Of a DNA stretch of 54,608 bases, positions 25,657-35,056 are shown piece by piece. Under the pieces are notes generated by a model, which was given only the letters and a program-made list of their open reading frames with translations, did not search any database and had not been told where the DNA came from. Within the stretch, counting starts at the first letter, position 1. Each line of letters begins with the position of its first letter. The translations under genes and the position numbers were made by a program. This stretch comes from an uncultured Eubacteriales bacterium (lineage in GTDB: Bacteria; Bacillota; Clostridia; Oscillospirales; CAG-382). The DNA lies in the NCBI GenBank assembly GCA_934502885.1, contig CAKSUT010000017.1, positions 1 through 54,608 on the forward strand. The letters run 5' to 3'.

Positions 25657-27381
25657 CTAATTGCACGGAATAAAGGTGTATATGCAGATGTTGTTGTTTT
25701 CGTAAGGTACGGTTCGGACAACGAACGGTTCCATGTTGTAACGCTCTTTCATCGTCAGGATAATTCCGTTTTTCAGATTTCCGATTGCCGCGTAGTATAT
25801 GTTTTTGTTGCCGTCAATCAGTCCGTCAACGGAGTTTTTTATTCCGTATTTTTCGTTGCGCTTGAAATAGTCCTCCGAATTTATGTACCAGTTGCCGAGA
25901 GAATCGGTGTTTACAATGCCGTCGTAGACTGCAAATGTGTCAGACGAAGCGGCTATAAAATCATAGGCATCGTAAAAGTAAAACGCTTCTCTGTCTGTTG
26001 CCGCAAGCGAATTCAAAACCTCAAGCCGCGAATTTATCAGGTGCTGTCCATCCGCTTTTGCGCAGACTGCCTTTTGGTTTACTGCCGCAAGACAAGCCGC
26101 AAGCGCAAAAACACAAAGCTTCGCAGTCCATTTGTATAAACGGAGGTTCGGACGCTTTTCGGCGTTCGGCTTTTGGAAGATGTCGCTCAGTGCGAGTATG
26201 CATGAGACGGATATTGCAAGGAGCATAACCTCTGTGAGTCTGTCCATAACTCTTGAAATATAACAAAGATACGTCATTTCAAGGAGCATTCCGACCGCCG
26301 TACACAGAATAAATGTCACGTGAACATATTTTTTCTTTCGCAGAAGCACAAATGAAGCGCAAACAAGAAGCAAAGCGCAGAAGGCGGTCTGATAGAGCAT
26401 TCCCGACTGCAAAAAGTAAGACGGCGCTTCAAGGACGGAGCGCACAATTCTCGAGATGAGCGGAAAGCCGTGTCGGCGTGATTTTCCAATTTCCGCAACG
26501 GATCTCATTTTTTCGGTCGTTATCTCTCCGTCCAAGTCAAGGTATCGTGCGGATATGTCGTAGAATACCGTTTCGTCTATGCCGGCTTCGTCGTAAAAAG
26601 CTTTGTTTTCGTTGTACGGCGGAATAGCGCCGAAATCATAAACCATCGAACGTGCGGTGTTGAAAGACTTGTACTCGGCGTCGATATGTCCGTTGTCGAT
26701 AATCTGCACCGAAAAACAGAGAGCAGCAGTAAGCAACAACGAAACCATATACTTGATAATGTATTTTTTGTCGGCAAGCCCGTCGTTTATAAGCTTTACC
26801 GCAACCGCAAGCACCGCAACGGGGAATATCATCATGAACACTTTCATGCGTATCGAAAACGATATTGCCGCCAAAACGCTTGCGAAAAGCAGATATAACG
26901 TACTTCGCCCTCTTTTCGGCATATACCAAAGGAGAATGAGCCAGCCGACCGCAGTAAACGCCGCAGTCAGAGTAAATTGCGGAAGAATAAGGTGCTTTTG
27001 AACGATAAACAGATAAAAAAGAAGGTAGAGCGCAAGTCCGCATTTTGTGTTTTCGGCGTTGCTTGATTTTAGCAGAATGAAATAAAGAATAATACTCGAC
27101 GGAATGAGTATGCAGAGTACCGAGGCAATCCCATACCACGGCACGGCGGGAGTTATTCGGTAAAGTCCCGATAAAACCCATGCGGCAGGATATTTCATAA
27201 AAACAAGCGTGTCGCTCGGCTCTCCCGTGTACGCACCGGAAACAATGAGGCTCATTCTGTAATCGTCATTAGTTGCAAAGGCGGAACCCAAAAAGGCAAA
27301 GTTCAGTAAGAATAATGCCGTGTTAAGCAACAGTGAAAATGCCGCAATAATGACTTTTTTCTTTTTCAAAGCTATATCCAT
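25657..27381 (-). CDS. Polytopic membrane glycosyltransferase candidate (GT-C-like)
   Basis: A 574-residue protein with about 10-11 membrane helices, followed by a C-terminal outside domain of about 130 residues. After the first helix an acidic loop FATNDDYRMS resembles the catalytic Asp-containing first external loop of GT-C transferases, including GtrC-type proteins that move a sugar from undecaprenyl phosphate to an acceptor outside. The family is not certain from sequence alone; the case rests on topology, the NDD loop and the neighbours (GT2 9 bases downstream, flippase-like pair, surface proteins). The ATG at 27381 has GGAAGG 8 bases upstream; the frame extends to 27420 but that part overlaps the previous gene. 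Confidence 0.65.
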   Translation of the reverse strand: MDIALKKKKVIIAAFSLLLNTALFLLNFAFLGSAFATNDDYRMSLIVSGAYTGEPSDTLVFMKYPAAWVLSGLYRITPAVPWYGIASVLCILIPSSIILYFILLKSSNAENTKCGLALYLLFYLFIVQKHLILPQFTLTAAFTAVGWLILLWYMPKRGRSTLYLLFASVLAAISFSIRMKVFMMIFPVAVLAVAVKLINDGLADKKYIIKYMVSLLLTAALCFSVQIIDNGHIDAEYKSFNTARSMVYDFGAIPPYNENKAFYDEAGIDETVFYDISARYLDLDGEITTEKMRSVAEIGKSRRHGFPLISRIVRSVLEAPSYFLQSGMLYQTAFCALLLVCASFVLLRKKKYVHVTFILCTAVGMLLEMTYLCYISRVMDRLTEVMLLAISVSCILALSDIFQKPNAEKRPNLRLYKWTAKLCVFALAACLAAVNQKAVCAKADGQHLINSRLEVLNSLAATDREAFYFYDAYDFIAASSDTFAVYDGIVNTDSLGNWYINSEDYFKRNEKYGIKNSVDGLIDGNKNIYYAAIGNLKNGIILTMKERYNMEPFVVRTVPYENNNICIYTFIPCN

Positions 27382-27385
27382 ATGC

Positions 27386-28489
27386 CTAACACCTTCCCGA
27401 CAAATCCTTTTCGGACGCAACCGCAGTGTCTTCTTTCTCCGAAACTTCTGCTTTTATGTCTGTATTGTCGGCCGCCTTCTTCTTTTTTCTTATGACCAAC
27501 ACGTAAACTGCGGCTAGTACTGCAACGGTGAAAAACACGCTAACTGAAATAAGCACAGTCGCTTGAAACGCGCTGAATGCCGGCGTTGTCATGTAGGAGC
27601 TGCGGTAAAAATCGAGAACGTAAATGCTTTTTCCGAGAGTTTCGTCGTCCGGGTCGCTGACGGTTATCGTCATTATGTTGTGTTCTGCGTCGGCAACGGT
27701 ATCCGTCCCGGAAATTTCGACTATGTTGTTTCGTTCCTCCGCCAATGCTTTGACGGTGAGCTTTTTGTGATCGTCCGGAACGCAAATCCTGTAATAACCT
27801 TTTGTCTGTTCAAAATCAATGGGGACAAGTCCGCCGTTTATCTGAATGCCTGACAGCAGAAATGAGCGGTTTATGTTTGACGATACCTTTGCCTCGCGGT
27901 AAATGAAGAGAGCATATTCATACGCCGTCCCGTTGGAGTCGGTTATGGTCATGACGACCCTTTTCCGCTTGCCCTCCGGAAGATTTTCGTTTCCCGTAAC
28001 ACTGACGTGCGCATTTTTGTCAATCGTCCTGATATCAAGCTCCGCTTCGGTGCATTCGTTCGGAAGAATAATATAGAAATTCCTCGCCGAGTCACGGTAC
28101 TGCGGAGACATTGTTCCGTTGAGACACCGCAAAAACTCTAAGCCGCCTTTTTCGCTTCTTGCGTAAACCTTAAGAGTGTACGTCGCAAAACTGCCTTTCG
28201 TGTCGCTCACCGACACTGTGACCGTTTCTTCCGTACCGGGGTAAATCTTTTTGTCCGCACCGTCAATCTTAATCGTGCAGTCCTCGCTTTTCGGTACAGC
28301 GATAATTTGCGGCAGACTTTCACCCTCGTCAAGCTCCACAGTGTAAAAAGGGGTATCTTTGTCAAACTGGATCATGCAGCCGTTTGCAACGTCCAGATCC
28401 TTCAACAGAGAAACCGACTCCGCACCGACACTCATACCGAACAGCACACTCACCGCAAAAAGGAGTATGCAAAAAGAAAACTTGCGCAA
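27386..28489 (-). CDS. Membrane-anchored protein with cadherin-like beta-sandwich domains
   Basis: A 367-residue protein. A signal peptide (FCILLFAVSVLFGMSVGA) is followed by three repeats of about 90 residues resembling the bacterial cadherin-like beta-sandwich domain: each has a 'F.....YYtv.vP......i.v.' half and a 'vtVsVsD..G...tYtL.vyr' half (about 28-110, 115-205, 208-300). Then come one membrane helix (about 312-335) and a charged cytoplasmic tail with RKKKK. It starts with TTG at 28489, 5 bases after GGGGTG; no better start is visible. Such domains bind carbohydrate or protein at the surface. Here it may be an acceptor, scaffold or accessory of the glycosylation machinery (inference). 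Confidence 0.75.
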   Translation of the reverse strand: MRKFSFCILLFAVSVLFGMSVGAESVSLLKDLDVANGCMIQFDKDTPFYTVELDEGESLPQIIAVPKSEDCTIKIDGADKKIYPGTEETVTVSVSDTKGSFATYTLKVYARSEKGGLEFLRCLNGTMSPQYRDSARNFYIILPNECTEAELDIRTIDKNAHVSVTGNENLPEGKRKRVVMTITDSNGTAYEYALFIYREAKVSSNINRSFLLSGIQINGGLVPIDFEQTKGYYRICVPDDHKKLTVKALAEERNNIVEISGTDTVADAEHNIMTITVSDPDDETLGKSIYVLDFYRSSYMTTPAFSAFQATVLISVSVFFTVAVLAAVYVLVIRKKKKAADNTDIKAEVSEKEDTAVASEKDLSGRC

Positions 28490-28519
28490 ATTTTCACCCC
28501 GTTATAATTAAAATCAAAC

Positions 28520-28558
28520 GGCACCGCGCTTAAAATGCGATAAACTAAGCGAAGTGCC
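28520..28558 (-). terminator. Imperfect hairpin after the 1825-aa gene
   Basis: On the minus strand an imperfect stem of about 12 bp (GGCACTTCGCTTA with TAAGCGCGGTGCC) is followed by GTTTGATTTT, 10 bases after the stop. It may end or attenuate transcription, lowering expression of the glycosylation genes relative to the surface protein. Confidence 0.5.
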
Positions 28559-28568
28559 GCATATTGGT

Positions 28569-31500
28569 TTAGTCGGCGAAACAAACGGTTATTTCGTAGG
28601 TCTTTGTTTTTCCGCCTATCGTAATATTCGCAGAAACCGAAGATTTACCGTTTTCGTCCTGCTTGATGATATAGTAGCTTCCGGGATTCTTCAGAACCTT
28701 GGAGTCTTTCTCGTCGGTTATTGTAAGTCTTCCGCCGGAAATGACGCCTGTCTGCGAGATGTAGAGAGCAACGTTTTTAGCTCCCTTGCTTGCAGTCACC
28801 GTGATTTTCTTTGCGTTGTGGTCTATCTCGATTTCGGAAACTCTCAGAGTGCGTATATTGTCAAAATCAAATCCGTCGGAGAAGTTTACGGTAAGTGTAT
28901 ACCGCTTTGTTACCTTTCCTATCGTAATGTCAACGGAAACCGTCGCAGAGCCCGTTCCGCTGTCCTTGATATAGAAGCTTCCCGCATTCTGTACAACGTC
29001 GGCGTTCATCGGATCGGCAAGAACAATGCTGCCGCCTTTAATTACGTCGTTCTGCGCTTTGTAAACGGCAATATTTGCAACTCTGCCGTCGGAATTAACG
29101 GTGATTGTTTTGTTTTCATGGTCAATAACCGTGCCGGACGCTCTGAGTGTTCTTATATCGGTGAAGTCGAAACCGTCTTCAAAGTTCACGGTGAGCGTGT
29201 ACTGTAAGGTGGTGCCGCTCATGGTGATGTCCGTCAAAACGGAAACAGTACCCGTGCCGTTGTTCTTGATATAGAAGCTGCTTGTGTTCCGGGTAATGTC
29301 GGCGTCAAGATTATCGGCAAGAGTTATCTGCATATTGCCCTGCTCTGCAAGCTGATATTTATACACGGCAATATTCGCAACTCTGCCGTCAGAGTCCATA
29401 GTGATTGTCTTTGCGGAATGGTCCACAACAATGTTCTTTGCACGTGCGGTGCGGATAGAAGTAAATGCGAATACCGGTTCTTCTGAGAAATCGACGATTA
29501 CTTTGTACACACTCGTTTCGGTTCCCAGCGTGTAGTTTACGTCAATTTCTACGGTTTTGCCGTCGGTCGGTCTCTTGACGAATATGCATCCCTGCCAGTC
29601 AACGAATACGGGGTCATCGGAGGTTGTCGACTCTTCAAACGTCGAATATGTGGGATAAGTCGCAACGGGGGTTATAATTCCGCTGTAATTTCCGGGAGTG
29701 CCTTGATATTTTGTAAGACCGATATACTCTATTCCGGCGTCGGGTGTGATGTATATTTCATTTCCGACCACGTAGCCGACATCGGTTCCGTAAACTATAT
29801 CCTTTTGTGTGGAACCGAGCTTTCTCTGATACATTCTGAGGTTCTCGGCAACAAATTCGTTGAAGTTGACGGAAAGGGTATACTGCTTTGTCACGTCTCC
29901 TATTGTCACGTCAACCGTCACAACAGAGGTTCCGGCATTGCTTATGATGTAAAAGCTTCCGGAGTTTTGCTTTACAGATGCTTCCTTTGCGTCGGCAAGC
30001 TTTATTTTTCCGCCCGGGATAACCGACAACTGATCGTGATAAACGGCGATGTTTCTGACGTTTCCGTCTGCCGTCATTGTAATGGTTTTGTCCTTGTGGT
30101 TTACGACAATATCCTTTGCACGAAGGGTTCTTATTGTCGTGAAATCAAATTCGGAAGGCTCTTCGGTCGCATCTTTGGCAAACTTCGCCGTATAGGTTTT
30201 ATCCGCACCGACGTTTTCAACGGTGAATTCCGCCGTGCCGCAAACCTTTGTCTCACCGTCGTACCAACCCTCGAAGGTGTAGCCGTCGTTTGCCGTTGCG
30301 GTAAGCACTATGCTTTCGCCCTTGCGTACCGTGCCGCCGCCCGAGACCGTGCCTCCGGTTTCGGCTGTGGCTGTTACGGTATAGGTTTTCGGCTTTGAAC
30401 CGCCAAGGGTTCTGTTGTCGCTTGCCCAATCATAGTTAAGAAGATTTTCGGTTGCGCCGACAATTTCGGTGTCGATTTTACTCGGCGCATAAAAAGCACC
30501 TTTTGATGAACCGGCTGTCGGAAGCTTAGCGCCTGCCCATCCTTCGCCGAAAATGAATGTTGTCACCGGTATCTGACTTGCCATATTGGTAATGCTTGTA
30601 CTTGCAACCACTTTGAAGGAGCTCAGATCAAGAGTTGTGAATGCTTTGGAGTTTTCACCGCATCTGAAGAACATCCAAGCCATATTGTTAACTTTCGATG
30701 TGTCAAAGTTAGTGCCCAAGTCAAGAGTAAATGCATCGCAGTAACAGCCGCAGTAATAGAACATATACGACATATCCGTTACTTTTGACGTGTCAAACTT
30801 ATCGCCCAGATCCAGTGTGAACACTTTGGAGTTAAGACCGCAGGCATAGAACATAAACGATGTATCGGTTACATTTGATGTGTCAAGCATTTCAAGTCCG
30901 GTTATGCTGTTAATACTGTCGCCGTGCCAGAATGCACTTCTGAGTCGTTCTCCGGCTATGATTTCTCCGTAGCCGCCGATGTAAAGCTCTGTGCCGTCCA
31001 TCCACGCCTTTACACTGCCGTCTTTGTTTGCGGAATAGTCGGAATACCTGATATCCGTCAAATCATAATCCACCAAATCCACAAAATGCACGGCGGTAAA
31101 CGCTGTCACGTCATATGTTGTTACACCGTCGTCCTTTACTTTGCTCAAAAGTGTCTTGAAATCGTTTGTGCTGAACAGACGGGATACAGCCTTTGCAAAC
31201 TTCGCCGTATAGGTTTTGTCTGCGCTGACGTTTTCAACCGTAAATTCCGCCGTGTCGCAAACCTTAGTGTCGCCGTCGTACCAACCTTCGAAGGTGTAGC
31301 CGTCGTTTGCCGTTGCGGTGAGCGTTGCGCTTTCTCCGTCGAGTACTTCACCGCCGCCGGAAACAGTGCCGCCCTCGCCGGCAGTTGCGGTTATCGTGTA
31401 ATAAACTATCTTCTTGAAATGCGCGGTATAGAGACCGTTCGACGTTACATTTTCGATAACGAATATTTCGGTGTCGCAAACCTTTGTTTCGCCGAAATAC

Positions 31501-34046
31501 CAGCCGTCAAAGACATAGCCCTCGTTCGGCGTCGCCGTGAGAGTGATCGAACCGCCCTCTTCGACCACGCCGCCGCCCTCGGCGGTACCGCCCTCGAGAT
31601 ATGCGGAGGTGATTGTGTAGGTTTCCACTATTACCGCAAACTTTGCCGTGTAGGTTTTGTCCTCGGTTACGGTGTCTATGGTAAACGACTTCGTGTCGCA
31701 AACCTTTGTATCGCCGTCGTACCAGCCGTCAAAGGTGTAGCCGTCGTTTGCCGTTGCGGTGAGAGTTACGCTTGAGCCTTCAACCTTTTCGCCGCCGCCG
31801 GAGACGAAGCCGCCGGTTTCCGCAACTGCGGTTATCGTATAATACGTTTTGCCCGGGAATGTTACCGTTCTGTTGTCTTTAGCCCAGTCGTAGGAGAGAA
31901 GATTCTTAGGTGCGCCGATAATCGTCGTATCAATATTCGAGACGGTATACGCAAAGCCGTATGCGCTTCCGGCAGGGGGGAGAGGTGCGTTTGCCCAGCC
32001 CTCGCCGAAAACAATCGTCGTAACGGGAGAGTCCGCCGCAAAACGGCTGAGGTTGTATCTTCTCGTAATGCTGTTGACCTCAAAACCGCTCAGGTCAAGA
32101 ACCGTAAATGCCTCACTCGCCTCGCCGGTACTGCAGAACATATAGGACATATCGGTTACTTTTTCGGTGTTGAACTTGTCGCCGAGATTCATCGTAAAGA
32201 CGGTACTCGATCTGCCGCACTGAGAGAACAAATTGCACATATTTGTGACGTTTGAGGTGTCGAATTTGTCGCCGAGATCAAGCGTAAAGGAGGTGTTCGT
32301 GTATCCGCATCTTGCAAACATGCAGTTCATATCCGTAACCTTAGAGGTGTCGAACTTATCTCCCAGATTCAGCTGAAAGTAAACCGAGTCCTCACCGCAG
32401 CGGTTGAACATTCCCGACATATCGGTGACATTCGAGGTATCAAAATTGCTTCCCAAATCAAGCGAGAAAACCGTGCTTGAAACACCGCACATGAGGAACA
32501 TATCCGCCATGTTTGCGGTGTTCGATGTGTTGAGAAGGTCAAGACCATTTATATAGTCGATGCTTTCTCCGTGATAAAATGCGCCGCTGAGCGACGAGCC
32601 GGCAATAATTTCTCCGTAACCGCCGATATAAAGTGCGGCGGACTCATTGTCATACCATGCGAGAACGCTTCCGTCGTTGTCTGCGGAATAGTCGGCAGTC
32701 GTTTTCCCCGAGAGGTCGTAATCGGTCAGATCTACAAAGGAAACGCCTTTTATTTCTTCAACCGTGTTTGTAAATTTGCTGTCAACGGCACGGGTCAGAA
32801 GATTGTCCGTGTCGGAGGTGGAGAACAGCTTTGACGTGACGCTTGCCGCATTTACCGCGAGATTGTAGGTACACGAAACAGTCGCACTTCCCTGAGACGC
32901 CGTGAATACGTAGGTTCCTGCATCGCCGCTTGCCGCGGAGGCGATTGTGTAGTCTGCGGTTGAAGTGCCTGTACTTTTACCGTTGAAATCCCATGAATAG
33001 GTGATAGCGCTTTCGCCGTCGCCGCCCGTTACCTGCGGCTCGAATACGACCTTTTGCCCCTCGTTCGCCGTGACGTCGCCGCCTGCGCTTACTCTGAGGG
33101 CTTCGGTTGTGTCAACGGTGGTGTCGATGTCGGTATCGGTGGAGAGCTTGTTGCTTGCAATGTAAATTTCCCAGCCGCCGGAGGAGGTTGACTTGTCGTA
33201 GTCTATATAGCTTCCCTCGGAGGTATAGAGGAACGCTTTTTCAATCTTTTCAAAGGAGAGTCTTCCGGAGGAGAATGTAACTCCGTTTATCGTCGAAGCG
33301 GACTCCATCCACATACCGCCGTAGAAATGACCCTTGGCTATCGTGAGAGGGTTGTCGGTTGTGGGTGCGCTTGCATACGATATGGAACAGCCGCCGGTGC
33401 TTGACGAAGAACGTGCAATTTCGATGTCGTTAAGCGTCATCGTACCGTTGTTGCACACAAACACGCCGTCCGTTCCGGTATATCCCGAGTATACGAATCT
33501 TGCACCGTTTACGGTGAGACTGCAATTCTTTCCGACGGCAGCCACCTTTTCAAGAATCCTCAAGCCGTCCGTACACGTTGCACCGCCGAAAAATTCCGTT
33601 CCGCTTGTCGAACCGGTGATTATGACGTTCGCACCGTTCGAGAGAAACAGCGGAGCACGGAGCCTTGAGTCCTTTGTGTAATCGGTAACATTGAAGCCGC
33701 AGTCACGGCTTGTGTTGAACTTTGCCGTGCCGACGCGGTCATTGAGCTTTACGGTTATGTCACCCGAGAACTTGATAGCCGCATCGCTGAGTGTGTGACC
33801 GTCAAGCTCGATGACAAGATCCTTGTCGATCGTGATGTTGTTTGTGACCCCGTCGTCCGCCGTCATCCAGATTGTGTCGCCGGCATTTGCCGCCGTTACC
33901 GCAGCCGCAAGCGATTCGTAGCCTGTCTGACCGATATAGCATACGTAGTCGGTATCTGCCGCCGAAACAGCGGTCGGGAGGAGTATCTGAAGTATCATAA
34001 GTATGCTGATAACAACAGACACATAGCTTTTGATTCTCTTACTCAT
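28569..34046 (-). CDS. Giant BspA/InlB-type surface protein, 1825 aa
   Basis: Secreted surface protein. The signal peptide MSKRIKSYVSVVISILMILQ...AVSA is followed by: a beta-helix-like region (about 35-310, SLAAAVTAANAGDTIWM...IELDGHTLS), an Ig/PKD-like domain (about 325-405), BspA-type DUF285 leucine-rich repeats (about 480-640 and 1000-1130, with FDTSNVTDMSGMF-like units), several divergent InlB B-repeats (GGTVSGGGEV...GYTFEGWYDGDTKVCD) and a C-terminal set of about four 95-residue repeats (FDFTDIRTLRA...VANIAVYKAQ...YTLTVNF). No LPXTG motif is seen. The start overlaps the rfbB stop by 4 bases (ATGA), so it is translationally coupled to dTDP-sugar synthesis. GAGGTG lies before the ATG. A prime candidate acceptor for glycosylation. 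Confidence 0.85.
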   Translation of the reverse strand: MSKRIKSYVSVVISILMILQILLPTAVSAADTDYVCYIGQTGYESLAAAVTAANAGDTIWMTADDGVTNNITIDKDLVIELDGHTLSDAAIKFSGDITVKLNDRVGTAKFNTSRDCGFNVTDYTKDSRLRAPLFLSNGANVIITGSTSGTEFFGGATCTDGLRILEKVAAVGKNCSLTVNGARFVYSGYTGTDGVFVCNNGTMTLNDIEIARSSSSTGGCSISYASAPTTDNPLTIAKGHFYGGMWMESASTINGVTFSSGRLSFEKIEKAFLYTSEGSYIDYDKSTSSGGWEIYIASNKLSTDTDIDTTVDTTEALRVSAGGDVTANEGQKVVFEPQVTGGDGESAITYSWDFNGKSTGTSTADYTIASAASGDAGTYVFTASQGSATVSCTYNLAVNAASVTSKLFSTSDTDNLLTRAVDSKFTNTVEEIKGVSFVDLTDYDLSGKTTADYSADNDGSVLAWYDNESAALYIGGYGEIIAGSSLSGAFYHGESIDYINGLDLLNTSNTANMADMFLMCGVSSTVFSLDLGSNFDTSNVTDMSGMFNRCGEDSVYFQLNLGDKFDTSKVTDMNCMFARCGYTNTSFTLDLGDKFDTSNVTNMCNLFSQCGRSSTVFTMNLGDKFNTEKVTDMSYMFCSTGEASEAFTVLDLSGFEVNSITRRYNLSRFAADSPVTTIVFGEGWANAPLPPAGSAYGFAYTVSNIDTTIIGAPKNLLSYDWAKDNRTVTFPGKTYYTITAVAETGGFVSGGGEKVEGSSVTLTATANDGYTFDGWYDGDTKVCDTKSFTIDTVTEDKTYTAKFAVIVETYTITSAYLEGGTAEGGGVVEEGGSITLTATPNEGYVFDGWYFGETKVCDTEIFVIENVTSNGLYTAHFKKIVYYTITATAGEGGTVSGGGEVLDGESATLTATANDGYTFEGWYDGDTKVCDTAEFTVENVSADKTYTAKFAKAVSRLFSTNDFKTLLSKVKDDGVTTYDVTAFTAVHFVDLVDYDLTDIRYSDYSANKDGSVKAWMDGTELYIGGYGEIIAGERLRSAFWHGDSINSITGLEMLDTSNVTDTSFMFYACGLNSKVFTLDLGDKFDTSKVTDMSYMFYYCGCYCDAFTLDLGTNFDTSKVNNMAWMFFRCGENSKAFTTLDLSSFKVVASTSITNMASQIPVTTFIFGEGWAGAKLPTAGSSKGAFYAPSKIDTEIVGATENLLNYDWASDNRTLGGSKPKTYTVTATAETGGTVSGGGTVRKGESIVLTATANDGYTFEGWYDGETKVCGTAEFTVENVGADKTYTAKFAKDATEEPSEFDFTTIRTLRAKDIVVNHKDKTITMTADGNVRNIAVYHDQLSVIPGGKIKLADAKEASVKQNSGSFYIISNAGTSVVTVDVTIGDVTKQYTLSVNFNEFVAENLRMYQRKLGSTQKDIVYGTDVGYVVGNEIYITPDAGIEYIGLTKYQGTPGNYSGIITPVATYPTYSTFEESTTSDDPVFVDWQGCIFVKRPTDGKTVEIDVNYTLGTETSVYKVIVDFSEEPVFAFTSIRTARAKNIVVDHSAKTITMDSDGRVANIAVYKYQLAEQGNMQITLADNLDADITRNTSSFYIKNNGTGTVSVLTDITMSGTTLQYTLTVNFEDGFDFTDIRTLRASGTVIDHENKTITVNSDGRVANIAVYKAQNDVIKGGSIVLADPMNADVVQNAGSFYIKDSGTGSATVSVDITIGKVTKRYTLTVNFSDGFDFDNIRTLRVSEIEIDHNAKKITVTASKGAKNVALYISQTGVISGGRLTITDEKDSKVLKNPGSYYIIKQDENGKSSVSANITIGGKTKTYEITVCFAD

Positions 34047-35056
34047 AATAACACCTCATTATTACAATTTTTATATTCGCCGGTAAGGATTCTTTCGGTC
34101 CATTCCGGGTTGTCACAATACCATTTTACCGTTTTTCCTATACTCTCGGAAAAATCCTCCGTCGGTTTCCAGCCAAGCTCCTTTTGAAGCTTTTCCGAGT
34201 TTATCGCATACCGCCTGTCGTGTCCCAGACGGTCTTTAACGTAGGTTATGAGGGAATCCGGCTTTCCGAGCTCATCGAGTATTCTTCTCACAACATCGAT
34301 ATTCGATCTTTCGTTGCTTCCGCCTATGTTGTAGACCTCGCCGATTCTGCCGTTTCTCACAATCATATCGACAGCCCTGCAATGATCCGTCACATACAGC
34401 CAGTCGCGCACGTTTTTTCCGTCGCCGTACACGGGAAGAGCCTCATCGCCGAGTGCCTTGATAATCATGAGAGGAATCAGTTTTTCCGGAAATTGATACG
34501 GTCCGAGATTGTTTGAACACCGCGAGACCGTAATGGGAGTGCCGTAGGTTCTGTGATATGAAAGGCACAGCATATCCGCCGAAGCTTTTGATGCCGAATA
34601 TGGGCTTGAGGGCTTTATCGGAGAGCTTTCATCGAATTTTAAATCCGGTCTGTCAATCGGAAGATCGCCGTAAACCTCGTCGGTTGAGACTTGGTGAAAC
34701 CTCTTTATGCCGAATTTGTTCACCGCATCCAAAAGAACCGACGTGCCGAGAATGTTCGTTTCGAGGAAAACCTCGGGGGTTTCGACCGAACGGTCAACGT
34801 GACTTTCAGCCGCAAAATTTACAATGCAGTCCGGCTCGTATTCTCCGACCGTTTCATAAACCGACTCTCTGTCGCATATGTCCGTCCTCTTAAAACGGAA
34901 TCTGCTTTCGGTCATAAACTCCGATATGTTGTCGTAATTTCCGGCGTAGGTAAGCTTATCGACGCACAGAACCTCGTCGTTCGGGTATCTTTCAAGTATG
35001 TACCTTATGTAGTTCGTGCCGATAAAACCTGCGCCGCCGGTTATCAAATGCTTCAT
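34043..35056 (-). CDS. rfbB: dTDP-glucose 4,6-dehydratase
   Basis: Extended SDR enzyme, 337 residues, converting dTDP-glucose to dTDP-4-keto-6-deoxyglucose with bound NAD. Landmarks: HLITGGAGFIGTNYIRY (NAD motif GxxGxxG), NFAAESHVDRS, HQVSTDEVYGDL (catalytic Thr-Asp-Glu), YSASKASAD (Tyr, Lys) and RCSNNLGPYQFPEKLIPL. It overlaps rfbA by 4 bases and the giant surface-protein gene by 4 bases. Also called RmlB or, in the Fuc4N pathway, RffG. Confidence 0.95.
   Translation of the reverse strand: MKHLITGGAGFIGTNYIRYILERYPNDEVLCVDKLTYAGNYDNISEFMTESRFRFKRTDICDRESVYETVGEYEPDCIVNFAAESHVDRSVETPEVFLETNILGTSVLLDAVNKFGIKRFHQVSTDEVYGDLPIDRPDLKFDESSPIKPSSPYSASKASADMLCLSYHRTYGTPITVSRCSNNLGPYQFPEKLIPLMIIKALGDEALPVYGDGKNVRDWLYVTDHCRAVDMIVRNGRIGEVYNIGGSNERSNIDVVRRILDELGKPDSLITYVKDRLGHDRRYAINSEKLQKELGWKPTEDFSESIGKTVKWYCDNPEWTERILTGEYKNCNNEVLL

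Noticed and set aside
28569..34046. LPXTG sortase anchor on the giant surface proteins
   Set aside because: Neither the 1825-aa nor the 2645-aa protein has an LPXTG-like motif followed by a hydrophobic helix and basic tail.
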